This document shows positions 15,744-23,324 of a stretch of DNA of 64,000 nucleotides, piece by piece (position 1 is the first letter of the stretch; each line of letters begins with the position of its first letter). The notes under the pieces were generated by a model. The model had not been told where the DNA came from. It did not search any database and saw nothing but the letters and a program-made list of their open reading frames with translations. The stretch comes from Pseudomonas sp. S09G 359 (lineage in GTDB: Bacteria > Pseudomonadota > Gammaproteobacteria > Pseudomonadales > Pseudomonadaceae): the NCBI RefSeq assembly GCF_002843605.1, contig NZ_CP025263.1, forward strand, positions 5,361,501 through 5,425,500. The letters run 5' to 3'. The position numbers and the translations under genes are program-made.

Positions 15744-16607
15744 TCAGACGGTGGCAATAATGGGGTCATGCTTGAATCGCCCCCACAAGAGCGGCAAATC
15801 TTCCGGGACCTGGCGGTACTCGCCGATCTCGGACCAGCCGCCTGGGCCATGAAAGTCACTGCCGGCGCTGACCAGCAGACCAAATTCGCGAGCAAGAATC
15901 GCCAGGCTGCCGACCTGATCGGCGGGTTGATGCCCGTTGACCACTTCGATTGCGTGGCCGCCCGCTCCAATATAGTCGCTGATCAGCTTGCGGCGCTTGC
16001 TGCGGGTGAAATCGTAATGCCAGGGATGCGCCAGGCTGACCCAGGCCCCGGAGGCCCGCAGGGTCTCGACGGTGTCTTCCAGGGTCGGCCAGTGTTGCTT
16101 CACATCGCCCAACTTACCGGCACCCAGCCATTTGCGAAAGGCTTCAGCACGGTCCTTGACGAAACCTTCGCGCACCATCCAGTCGGCAAAATGCGGCCGC
16201 GCCGGTGCGTTGCCGCTGTCACCCAGCTCCTGCTGGATGGCGCGGGCGCCGTCGAGGGCATTCGGCATGCCCTTGAGGCTGAGTTTTCGGCTTATTTCTT
16301 CGGACCGCAGCCAGCGGCCATCGTGCAATTGCGCAATCGCCGCCACCAGCGGCGCGGCATTTTGATCGAAACCATAGCCGAGCACATGAATGGTGGCGCC
16401 ACCCCAGGTGCAGGACAATTCCACACCGTTGACCAGTTGCATGCCCAGCGCATGCGCGGCTTCGCGGGCCTCATCGAGGCCTTCGAGGGTGTCGTGGTCG
16501 GTCAACGCCAGGACTCGCACGCCTTTTTCAAACGCACGCGCAACCAGTACCGCGGGCGCCAGGGCGCCGTCGGAGGCCGTGCTGTGGCAGTGCAAATCAA
16601 CATTCAC
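15744..16607 (-). CDS. rnm: 5'-3' exoribonuclease RNase AM (PHP family)
   Basis: A 287-residue PHP-domain phosphoesterase (YciV/TrpH). Metal-binding motifs are in order: VDLHCHSTASDGAL at the N-terminus, ALTDHDTLEGLDEA, GVELSCTW, SLAHPWHYDF, and SAGSDFHGPG near the end. In E. coli this enzyme trims 5' ends of 23S and other rRNA precursors and cleans up short RNAs. GTG at 16607 (reading VNVDLHCHS) is preferred to the TTG at 16649 because the family begins immediately before this motif and GAGG lies upstream. It diverges from yciB over 87 bp. Confidence 0.92.
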   Translation of the reverse strand: MNVDLHCHSTASDGALAPAVLVARAFEKGVRVLALTDHDTLEGLDEAREAAHALGMQLVNGVELSCTWGGATIHVLGYGFDQNAAPLVAAIAQLHDGRWLRSEEISRKLSLKGMPNALDGARAIQQELGDSGNAPARPHFADWMVREGFVKDRAEAFRKWLGAGKLGDVKQHWPTLEDTVETLRASGAWVSLAHPWHYDFTRSKRRKLISDYIGAGGHAIEVVNGHQPADQVGSLAILAREFGLLVSAGSDFHGPGGWSEIGEYRQVPEDLPLLWGRFKHDPIIATV

Positions 16608-16694
16608 GGGAGTGTGTAACCTCAAGTCAGCTGGCGCTTTCGCTACCAAGGATGTTTGTTATTATGCCGCCACATCCAGCTTCTGGCTCTTACT

Positions 16695-17291
16695 GTGAAA
16701 CAATTCATCGACTTCATCCCGCTGTTGCTGTTTTTCATCGTTACCAAACTCGACCCCCGGGTCATCGATATCGCCGGTCATGAGCTGTCATTCGGGGGCA
16801 TCTACAGTGCCACCGCGGTACTGATCATCAGCTCTATCGTGGTCTACGGCGCCATTTTCATCTCCCAGCGCAAGCTGGAAAAAAGCCAGTGGCTGACCCT
16901 GGTCGCCTGCCTGGTGTTCGGCGGCCTGACCCTGGCCTTCCACAGTGAAACCTTCCTTAAATGGAAAGCCCCGGTGGTCAACTGGCTGTTCGCGCTGGTG
17001 TTTATCGGCAGCCACTTTGTCGGCGATCGCCTGCTGATCAAGCGAATCATGGGCCATGCACTGACCCTGCCGGACCCGGTGTGGACGCGCCTGAACGTGG
17101 CCTGGATCGTATTTTTCCTGTTCTGCGGCGCCGCCAACCTGTTCGTGGCCTTTACGTTCCAGGACTATTGGGTCGACTTCAAGGTCTTCGGCAGCCTGGG
17201 CATGACCGTATTGTTCCTGATCGGCCAAGGTATCTACCTGTCGCGCCATCTGCATGACACCACTCCTACTACGCCGAAAACCGAGGACTGA
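16695..17291 (+). CDS. yciB: Intracellular septation protein A family (YciB)
   Basis: A 198-residue inner-membrane protein with five to six spans, matching YciB/Isp[21 protein letters not shown] at the N-terminus, SGG-like [15 protein letters not shown], and [20 protein letters not shown] in the middle. YciB interacts with cell elongation and division proteins and affects envelope integrity. GTG at 16695 gives the canonical VKQFIDF start; the Shine-Dalgarno is weak. yciI starts 1 bp after its stop, so the pair is coupled. Confidence 0.93.
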   Translation: MKQFIDFIPLLLFFIVTKLDPRVIDIAGHELSFGGIYSATAVLIISSIVVYGAIFISQRKLEKSQWLTLVACLVFGGLTLAFHSETFLKWKAPVVNWLFALVFIGSHFVGDRLLIKRIMGHALTLPDPVWTRLNVAWIVFFLFCGAANLFVAFTFQDYWVDFKVFGSLGMTVLFLIGQGIYLSRHLHDTTPTTPKTED

Positions 17292-17292
17292 C

Positions 17293-17592
17293 ATGCTCTA
17301 CGCCATCATTGCCACCGACGTTGCCAACTCGCTGGAAAAACGCCTCTCCGTGCGCCCGGCCCACCTTGAGCGCCTGCACGCGCTGCAAGCCGAAGGCCGC
17401 CTGGTACTGGCCGGCCCGCACCCGGCCGTGGACAGCAACGATCCGGGCGCAGCCGGCTTCACCGGGAGCCTGGTGGTCGCCGAGTTCGCCTCCCTGGCCG
17501 ATGCCCAAGCCTGGGCCAAGGTTGATCCCTATGTAGCGGCGGGTGTCTACGCCGACGTTGTGATCAAGCCATTCAAACAAGTCCTGCCTTGA
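17293..17592 (+). CDS. yciI: YciI-like protein
   Basis: A 99-residue YCII-domain protein: [42 protein letters not shown], and [22 protein letters not shown] with Asp/His residues at the usual cleft. Related ferredoxin-like folds are in enzymes such as muconolactone isomerase relatives, but YciI's own role is not settled. GAGGACTGAC overlaps the yciB stop and serves as its Shine-Dalgarno. A loose GTGTCGAAC/GTTCGGCACAC hairpin follows at about 17602-17627. Confidence 0.92.
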   Translation: MLYAIIATDVANSLEKRLSVRPAHLERLHALQAEGRLVLAGPHPAVDSNDPGAAGFTGSLVVAEFASLADAQAWAKVDPYVAAGVYADVVIKPFKQVLP

Positions 17593-17699
17593 CCGAGCCC
17601 TGTGTCGAACCTAATACGTTCGGCACACTCCTAATCTCTCATTATTCTCGGTAACCTGCCGACAACGTTCTGAATATTCGTGTGGAATCAGGAGTTCCG

Positions 17700-18107
17700 A
17701 TGCGCTTACGTCAGTTGTGTCTGTTGGCAGTGTTAATGATCGGGGCTACGGCCCACGCTGAAGAAACCTCGAACACCGGCAGTTCCACGCCCCTGTCCTT
17801 GAGTGCCGGCAGCCAGATCACCGAGTTGCAGCAACGTTTGAAAGAAAGCGAACGCCAGCGTGAAGAACTGAGCAAGCAACTGCAAAGCGCGGATGCTGCC
17901 CGCGAAAGCGCGCAACTGAGCCGCCTTCGCCAAGAGAACCAACGCCTGGCCCAGCAACTCAAAGATACACAGGGCGGCGCCTTGACCCGATGGCTGACCG
18001 AGCAACAGCAGTGGTTTGTCACCGGCGGGGCCGTCGCACTGATCGCCTTGCTGTGCGGGATCTTCGCCAGCGGTGGGCACCGTCGCCGTCGACAATGGCT
18101 AAATTGA
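17700..18107 (+). CDS. Exported coiled-coil membrane protein (YgiM C-terminus-like)
   Basis: A 135-residue protein. Residues 1-20 form a cleaved-type signal peptide (LLAVLMIGATAHAEE), then a Gln/Glu/Arg-rich coiled coil of about 65 residues (LQQRLKESERQREELSKQLQ) and a single C-terminal transmembrane segment (GGAVALIALLCGIFASGG) ending in RRRR. This resembles the coiled-coil plus membrane end of YgiM-type proteins but lacks the SH3 domain. AGGAG precedes the ATG. It lies 8 bp upstream of cpxR, so it is probably part of the envelope-stress cluster. Function unknown. Confidence 0.72.
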   Translation: MRLRQLCLLAVLMIGATAHAEETSNTGSSTPLSLSAGSQITELQQRLKESERQREELSKQLQSADAARESAQLSRLRQENQRLAQQLKDTQGGALTRWLTEQQQWFVTGGAVALIALLCGIFASGGHRRRRQWLN

Positions 18108-18114
18108 GTGAGTC

Positions 18115-18792
18115 ATGAGCGAGCTGTTACTGATAGATGATGACCAGGAGCTCTGCGAGCTGCTGACCAGTTGGTTGAGCCAGGAAGGGTTCCAGGTGCG
18201 CGCCTGCCACGATGGCTTGAGCGCCCGCAAAGCCTTGGCCGACAGCGCCCCGGCAGCCGTGGTGCTCGACGTAATGCTGCCCGACGGCAGTGGCCTGGAG
18301 CTGCTCAAGCAATTGCGCAACGACCACCCGGAACTGCCGGTGCTGATGCTCTCGGCCCGCGGCGAACCGCTGGACCGCATCCTCGGCCTGGAACTGGGCG
18401 CCGACGATTACCTGGCCAAGCCCTGTGACCCGCGCGAGCTGACCGCCCGCCTGCGCGCCGTGTTACGCCGCAGCCACCCGGCGGCCGTGTCCAGCCAGCT
18501 GGAACTCGGTGACCTGTGCTTCAGCCCGGTGCGCGGCGTGGTCAGCATCGATGAACAGGAATTCGCCCTCACCGTCTCCGAAAGCCGCCTGCTCGAAGCC
18601 TTGCTGCGCCAGCCCGGAGAGCCCCTCGACAAGCAGGAACTGGCGCAGATAGCCCTGGGCCGCAAGCTGACCCTTTACGATCGCAGCCTCGACATGCACG
18701 TGAGCAACCTGCGCAAAAAAATCGGCCCACACCCGGACGGCCGGCCACGGATCGTGGCGCTGCGCAGCCGCGGGTACTACTACGCCCCCTGA
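18115..18792 (+). CDS. CpxR-like response regulator
   Basis: A 225-residue OmpR-family regulator. The receiver domain (1-118) has LLIDDDQELCELL, the phosphoacceptor Asp in VVLDVMLPDGSG and a Lys in YLAKPCDPREL. The winged-helix DNA-binding domain (~130-225) ends RIVALRSRGYYYAP, as in CpxR. In enterobacteria CpxAR senses misfolded envelope proteins. Here the cognate kinase is most likely the product of 19610-20953, with a Spy-like gene between. It begins 7 bp after the coiled-coil protein gene. Confidence 0.92.
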   Translation: MSELLLIDDDQELCELLTSWLSQEGFQVRACHDGLSARKALADSAPAAVVLDVMLPDGSGLELLKQLRNDHPELPVLMLSARGEPLDRILGLELGADDYLAKPCDPRELTARLRAVLRRSHPAAVSSQLELGDLCFSPVRGVVSIDEQEFALTVSESRLLEALLRQPGEPLDKQELAQIALGRKLTLYDRSLDMHVSNLRKKIGPHPDGRPRIVALRSRGYYYAP

Positions 18793-18810
18793 GCTTCAAC
18801 ACTATTCCTT

Positions 18811-18913
18811 GTGGGAGCGAGCTTTTGTGGGAGCGGGCTTGCTCGCGAATACGGTGGGTCAGTCGATGCATGTGCTAGCTGATACACCCCATTCGCGAGC
18901 AAGCCTGCTCCCA
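18811..18913. repeat. REPIN with duplicated left arm and decayed right arm
   Basis: GTGGGAGCGAGCTTTT is followed at once by GTGGGAGCGGGCTTGCTCGC, a tandem repeat of the left arm. The right arm is complementary except for its end (CCTGCTCCCAAAC instead of CCCGCTCCCAC). It lies between the CpxR-like gene and the Spy-like gene. Confidence 0.85.
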
Positions 18914-19076
18914 AACAAGCCAGCACCCACATTTGAAGACCTGAACCTTGAAAGTTTTGTCAGCCCGCATCAAAACCCTCTTTACCCAAGCTTTACGCTC
19001 ACCTGACCGCCGCTGACCTTGATCTCCGTAATCTACTCACATCCGGACTCACCGGAATAGAGACAGGAGAATCACC

Positions 19077-19541
19077 ATGCGCAAGACCCTTATCGCTTTG
19101 ATGTTCGCCGCTGCCCTGCCCACCGTTGCCATGGCCGCCATGCCCGAGGGCCCGGGCCCGATGGGTGGCCCTGAAGGTCACATGATGGGTGGCCCGGGTC
19201 ACGGCGGTGAACACGGTCCGCGTGGCAAAGGCGGCCCCTTCAGCCAGCTGGACTTGAGCCGCGAACAGCGTCAGCAGATCGGCAAGCTGATGGGCGACCA
19301 ATGGCACGCTCGCAAAGACCTGACCAAAAAGTACCTGGACAAACTGCCAGCCGCCGACCAGAAGGCCATGCAGGACGAAATCGCCGCCGGCAAGCAGAAA
19401 ACCCAGGCGGATATCCGCGCCGTGCTCAAGCCTGATCAGCAGAAGAAATTCGACGAGATCGTCAAGAAGCAAGCCGAGCGTCGTGCCGAGTGGAAGGAAT
19501 TCCAGGCCTGGAAAGCGCAACAGCCGCAAAAAGCGCAATAA
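19077..19541 (+). CDS. Periplasmic Spy/CpxP-like chaperone
   Basis: A 154-residue exported protein with a signal peptide (MRKTLIALMFAAALPTVAMA) and a Gly/Met/His/Pro-rich segment (residues ~21-57, GPMGGPEGHMMGG). The rest is the helical Spy/CpxP fold with two LTxxQ-like motifs, LDLSREQRQQIGKL and VLKPDQQKKFDEI. Spy and CpxP bind unfolded periplasmic proteins, and CpxP also restrains CpxA. The His/Met-rich stretch may bind Cu or Zn. AGGAG precedes the ATG. The position between the regulator and kinase genes supports a CpxP-like role. Confidence 0.88.
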   Translation: MRKTLIALMFAAALPTVAMAAMPEGPGPMGGPEGHMMGGPGHGGEHGPRGKGGPFSQLDLSREQRQQIGKLMGDQWHARKDLTKKYLDKLPAADQKAMQDEIAAGKQKTQADIRAVLKPDQQKKFDEIVKKQAERRAEWKEFQAWKAQQPQKAQ

Positions 19542-19559
19542 TGCCCCAGCGTTAACGCT

Positions 19560-19595
19560 CCCAGCCCAGTGGCCGCCGCCGCTGGGCTTTTCCTG
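19560..19595 (+). terminator. Terminator-like hairpin between Spy-like and CpxA-like genes
   Basis: AGCCCAG and CTGGGCT form a stem with a G/C-rich loop, followed by TTTTCC. It starts about 20 bp after the Spy-like stop and lies before the kinase start, so it could make most transcripts end after the chaperone gene. Confidence 0.65.
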
Positions 19596-19609
19596 TTTGA
19601 GGGTTTCCT

Positions 19610-20953
19610 GTGCGTTCATTGTTCTGGCGCATCCTGGCCAGCTTCTGGCTAGCCATCGCCTTGGTTGCCGGGTTGTCGATCCTGCTTGGGCATATGCTCA
19701 ATCAAGATGCCTGGATTCTCAGCCGTCACCCCGGCCTCAACAACCTGGCCGAAGAGTGGACCCAACTCTACGAAGCCCAGGGCGAGGACGCGGCCCAGGA
19801 CTTGCTGCAACAGCGCAAGCGCCAGTACCACATCGACGTGCAAGTGCTCAACGAAAGCGGCGAGCCGGTGGTGCGCGGTACCTTCCCCAAACGTGCCGCA
19901 GCGTTTGAAGCCCGGCAGAATGACAGCAAGGACGGCCACCTGCCCTGGCGGCGCCTGACCGCCGAGTACACCAGTGAAAAAACCGGCGACACCTACCTGC
20001 TGATCTACCGCATTCCCCACCCGGAACTCGATGCCTGGCACCGCAACAGCCTGCTGTGGCCGTTGAGTGCGTTGGCGATTGCCCTGGTGGTGCTGACCTT
20101 GTTCAGCCTGCTGGTGACGCTGTCCATCACCCGCCCGCTCAGCCGTTTGCGTGGCGCGGTGCATGACCTCGGCCAGGCCACCTACCAGCAAAACAGCCTG
20201 GCGCGCCTGGCCAACCGGCGCGATGAATTCGGCGTGCTCGCCACCGACTTCAACCGCATGGGCGCCCGCCTGCAAAGCCTGATCGGCAGCCAGCGCCAGT
20301 TGCTGCGCGATGTGTCCCACGAACTGCGCTCGCCCCTGGCCCGCCTGCGCATCGCCCTGGCCCTGGCCGAACGGGCCAGCCCCGAAGAACGCGAGCGACT
20401 CTGGCCACGCCTGACCCGCGAATGCGACCGCCTCGAAGCACTGATCAGCGAAATCCTGGTGCTGGCCCGCGTCGATGCCGACAATGCCAGCGCCGAAGAG
20501 GTCGACCTCAACCCATTGCTCAAGACCTTGCAAAAAGACGCCCAGCTCAGCGCGCCGGAGCAGGTGGTGCAACTCACCGCCGATAGCGGCCTGCACCTCA
20601 AGGGCTGGCCGACCATGATCGAACGGGCGGTGGATAACCTGCTGCGCAATGCCCAGCGCTTCAACCCGCCGGGCCAGCCGATCGAGCTGCAAGCCCACCT
20701 GCACGGTGAACATATTGTCATCAGCGTGCGCGACCACGGCCCCGGCGTCGAGGCCGAGCACCTCAGCCAATTGGGTGAGCCGTTCTACCGCGCCCCCGGC
20801 CAGACAGCCCAGGGCCATGGCCTGGGCCTGGCGATTGCGCGGCGCGCGGCAGAACGCCACGGCGGCAGCCTGCACCTGGCCAATCACCCCGAAGGCGGTT
20901 TTATCGCCAGTATCGACTTGCCATTGGAGCCCGGGGTTGCCACACCGGCCTGA
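19610..20953 (+). CDS. CpxA-like sensor histidine kinase
   Basis: A 447-residue membrane kinase. It opens with a signal-anchor helix (LFWRILASFWLAIALVAGLS), has a periplasmic sensor region (~35-145), a second span, a HAMP-like region (SITRPLSRLRGAVHDLG), the H-box RDVSHELRSPLARLRIAL, an N-box (ERAVDNLLRNAQRF), and G-boxes VRDHGPGV and GHGLGLAIARRAAERHGG. It is a full transmitter resembling CpxA. GTG at 19610 is preceded by GAGG. The cognate regulator is the CpxR-like protein at 18115. Confidence 0.92.
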   Translation: MRSLFWRILASFWLAIALVAGLSILLGHMLNQDAWILSRHPGLNNLAEEWTQLYEAQGEDAAQDLLQQRKRQYHIDVQVLNESGEPVVRGTFPKRAAAFEARQNDSKDGHLPWRRLTAEYTSEKTGDTYLLIYRIPHPELDAWHRNSLLWPLSALAIALVVLTLFSLLVTLSITRPLSRLRGAVHDLGQATYQQNSLARLANRRDEFGVLATDFNRMGARLQSLIGSQRQLLRDVSHELRSPLARLRIALALAERASPEERERLWPRLTRECDRLEALISEILVLARVDADNASAEEVDLNPLLKTLQKDAQLSAPEQVVQLTADSGLHLKGWPTMIERAVDNLLRNAQRFNPPGQPIELQAHLHGEHIVISVRDHGPGVEAEHLSQLGEPFYRAPGQTAQGHGLGLAIARRAAERHGGSLHLANHPEGGFIASIDLPLEPGVATPA

Positions 20954-20993
20954 TGATCTTCTATAGTGGCCCTTCTCTTACGGAGGGCCTTAG

Positions 20994-22343
20994 ATGACTG
21001 ACCTGCTGACTCCCATCCAAGCCGCACTCGATTTACCGCACACCCCGCCGACCTTTACGGAGGCCGGCGCCCTACCCTCGACCTTCGCCGTCACCGACCT
21101 GGCCAGCGCCAGCATCGGCGCTGCCGGCCAGGCGGTCGCGCAGCTGATCCAGCAACAGACCGGGCGCCAGCCCAGCGTGAGCGTGGACCGGCGCCTCGCG
21201 TCTTTGTGGTTCTCATCCTCGATTCGCCCGGTGGGCTGGCAAGTGCCGCCGCTGTGGGACCCGGTGGCCGGCGACTACGCCAGCGCCGATGGCTGGATCC
21301 GCTTGCACACCAACGCGCCGCATCATCGTGCCGCCGCCGAGCGGGTGCTGGGCAAGGTCGCTGACCGCGCCGAAATGGCGGCCAAGGTCGCCGCCTGGAA
21401 TGCTGCCGAGCTGGAACAGGCGATTGTCGACGCCGGCGGCTGTGCCGCGCAGATGCGCACGTGGCAGGCTTGGCAGCAACATCCCCAAGGGTTGGCGGTG
21501 AATGCCGAGGCGCTGGTGCAGCGCCAGACCTTTGAACATACCACCGACAAACCCTGGCTCGGCTCGGTGGCGCGCCCACTGGCGGGCATCAAGGTATTGG
21601 ACCTGACCCGGGTATTGGCCGGCCCCGTGGCCAGCCGTTTTCTCGCCGGGCTGGGCGCCGATGTGCTGCGTATCGACTCACCCACCTGGAACGAGCCGGG
21701 CGTGGTGCCGGAAATGACCCTGGGCAAACGCTGCGCGCGCCTGGACCTGAAAACGCCGGAAGACCGTCAGGTATTCGAACGGTTGCTCAAGGACGCCGAC
21801 ATCCTGTTCCACGGCTACCGCGCCGACGCGCTGGAACAACTGGGCTACACCGCCAGCCAGCTGCAAACCCTGGCGCCCGGCCTGATCGACGTGAGCCTCA
21901 ACGCCTACGGCTGGAGCGGCCCGTGGCGCAATCGTCGCGGGTTCGACAGCCTGGTGCAGATGAGCAGCGGGATTGCCGACGCGGGGATGGCCTGGAAGCA
22001 ATCTAAGCAACCGGTGCCGCTGCCCTTGCAGGCGCTGGACCATGCGACCGGTTACCTGATGGCGGCAGGTGCGATTCAGGCGTTGCGTGAACGGCTGAAC
22101 ACCGGGCGTGGCGGGTCGGCGCGGTTGTCATTGGCGCGCACGGCGAAGTTGCTGGTGGATGCGGGGCAAGTGCCGGAGCAACCGGCGTTGCGGGCTGAAG
22201 AACCAGGGGATCAGGGGTTGGTGGTGGAGCAGACGGCGTGGGGCCAGGCGCATCGCTTGCTGGCGCCGCTGACCATCAGCGGTACGCCGTTGCAGTGGGA
22301 TTTGCCGGCGGGGGAATTGGGTTCACATCGGGCTCAGTGGTGA
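20994..22343 (+). CDS. CaiB/BaiF-family protein with permuted-looking domain order
   Basis: A 449-residue protein of the class III CoA-transferase family. Residues ~195-310 are the classic N-terminal nucleotide-like half (GIKVLDLTRVLAGPVASRFL, GADVLRIDSP, KRCARLDLKTPEDR), followed by ALDHATGYLMAAGAIQALRE, where the Asp matches the catalytic Asp of formyl-CoA transferase. Unusually, the first ~190 residues resemble what normally follows (VTDLASASIGAAGQAVAQLI, YASADGWIRLHTN, WNAAELEQAIVDAG). The substrate is not predictable. It stands alone, with a TACGGAGGG ribosome site and a REP element behind it. Confidence 0.82.
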   Translation: MTDLLTPIQAALDLPHTPPTFTEAGALPSTFAVTDLASASIGAAGQAVAQLIQQQTGRQPSVSVDRRLASLWFSSSIRPVGWQVPPLWDPVAGDYASADGWIRLHTNAPHHRAAAERVLGKVADRAEMAAKVAAWNAAELEQAIVDAGGCAAQMRTWQAWQQHPQGLAVNAEALVQRQTFEHTTDKPWLGSVARPLAGIKVLDLTRVLAGPVASRFLAGLGADVLRIDSPTWNEPGVVPEMTLGKRCARLDLKTPEDRQVFERLLKDADILFHGYRADALEQLGYTASQLQTLAPGLIDVSLNAYGWSGPWRNRRGFDSLVQMSSGIADAGMAWKQSKQPVPLPLQALDHATGYLMAAGAIQALRERLNTGRGGSARLSLARTAKLLVDAGQVPEQPALRAEEPGDQGLVVEQTAWGQAHRLLAPLTISGTPLQWDLPAGELGSHRAQW

Positions 22344-22356
22344 ACTGAAGACCGCC

Positions 22357-22441
22357 ATCGGGGGCAAGCGCCCTCCCACCTTTGACCGTATTCACAGGTC
22401 AGTGTGGGAGGGGCGGTGCGACGATTCGACTTGCCCCCGAT
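22357..22441. repeat. REP pair in reversed orientation with altered arm
   Basis: Here the ATCGGGGGCAAGC arm comes first and GTGGGAGG arms face inward, the reverse of the other copies. The right arm carries the 17-bp segment CGGTGCGACGATTCGAC between GTGGGAGGGG and TTGCCCCCGAT, as at 11449. Confidence 0.82.
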
Positions 22442-22460
22442 GAGGCCAGTACAGCCACCC

Positions 22461-23324
22461 TCAATCCCCCTTCTGCAACGACGTCCACAAATGCTGCGCC
22501 GCATACGCCCGCAACGGCCGCCACCCCTCCGCCCGTGCCAACAACTGCCGTGCCGAAACCGGCCCGCCCTCCAGCGCCACCAACGCATTGATCAACCCGA
22601 TATCCCCCGAGGCAAACGCATCCGCCTCGCGCAACTGGCGCATGGCAATGTACTGCGCGGTCCAGTCGCCAATCCCCGGCAAGGCCACCAGCCGCGCCAC
22701 GCCTTCCTTGAGGCTGGCTTTGGCGCTGAACAATTCAGGATCGTCCAGCAACGCCTGGGCCACGCCGGACAAGGTGCGGCCACGTGCCTTGGGCATGCCA
22801 AGGGTGGCGAGGTCGGCTGCGGCCAATACCTCGGGCGTCGGGAACACATGGGTGATGCCCACGTGCGGCGTCTCCAACGGCTGGCCATACTGCGCAACCA
22901 GCTTGCCCGCCAGGCGGATCGCCGCCACGACCGTGATCTGCTGGCCAAGCACCGCGCGAATCGCCAATTCCAGGCCATCCCAAGTGCCTGGCAGCCGCAG
23001 CCCCGGCCGCGCAGCCACCAACTGCGCCATCAACGGGTCCTGGGCCAATTGCGGGTTGATCAACGCCGGCTGGGCGTCCAGGTCAAACATCCTGCGCAAG
23101 CGCCGCTCGATCTCGGGCAAGGCGGCCGGCTCTGGAAAATCAACCACCACCTCCAGCCAGTCGCCTGCCCCCGGCGCGACGCTGAGCCAGCCATACTGCC
23201 CACCCACGCTGATGCTGCGCCGATACACACCCGCCTCGACGGTCTCCAAGCCGCAGATCGCGCGCGCCGATAAAAAACCCACCATCGCCGGCCAATCATA
23301 GGGCGGCTGATACGCCAACCTCAC
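22461..23324 (-). CDS. alkA: DNA-3-methyladenine glycosylase II (AlkA type)
   Basis: A 287-residue base-excision repair enzyme. The N-terminal ~90 residues are the AlkA N-domain (LAYQPPYDWPAMVGFLSARA, GWLSVAP). Then comes the HhH-GPD fold: VLGQQITVVAAIRLAGKLV, the helix-hairpin-helix VALPGIGDWTAQYIAMR, and the catalytic Asp in FASGDIGLINA. It removes alkylated bases such as 3-methyladenine. GTG at 23324 overlaps the antiporter stop (GTGA), so translation is coupled; the AlkA fold begins exactly there and the longer open frame upstream is antiporter shadow. No ada gene is nearby. Confidence 0.92.
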   Translation of the reverse strand: MRLAYQPPYDWPAMVGFLSARAICGLETVEAGVYRRSISVGGQYGWLSVAPGAGDWLEVVVDFPEPAALPEIERRLRRMFDLDAQPALINPQLAQDPLMAQLVAARPGLRLPGTWDGLELAIRAVLGQQITVVAAIRLAGKLVAQYGQPLETPHVGITHVFPTPEVLAAADLATLGMPKARGRTLSGVAQALLDDPELFSAKASLKEGVARLVALPGIGDWTAQYIAMRQLREADAFASGDIGLINALVALEGGPVSARQLLARAEGWRPLRAYAAQHLWTSLQKGD

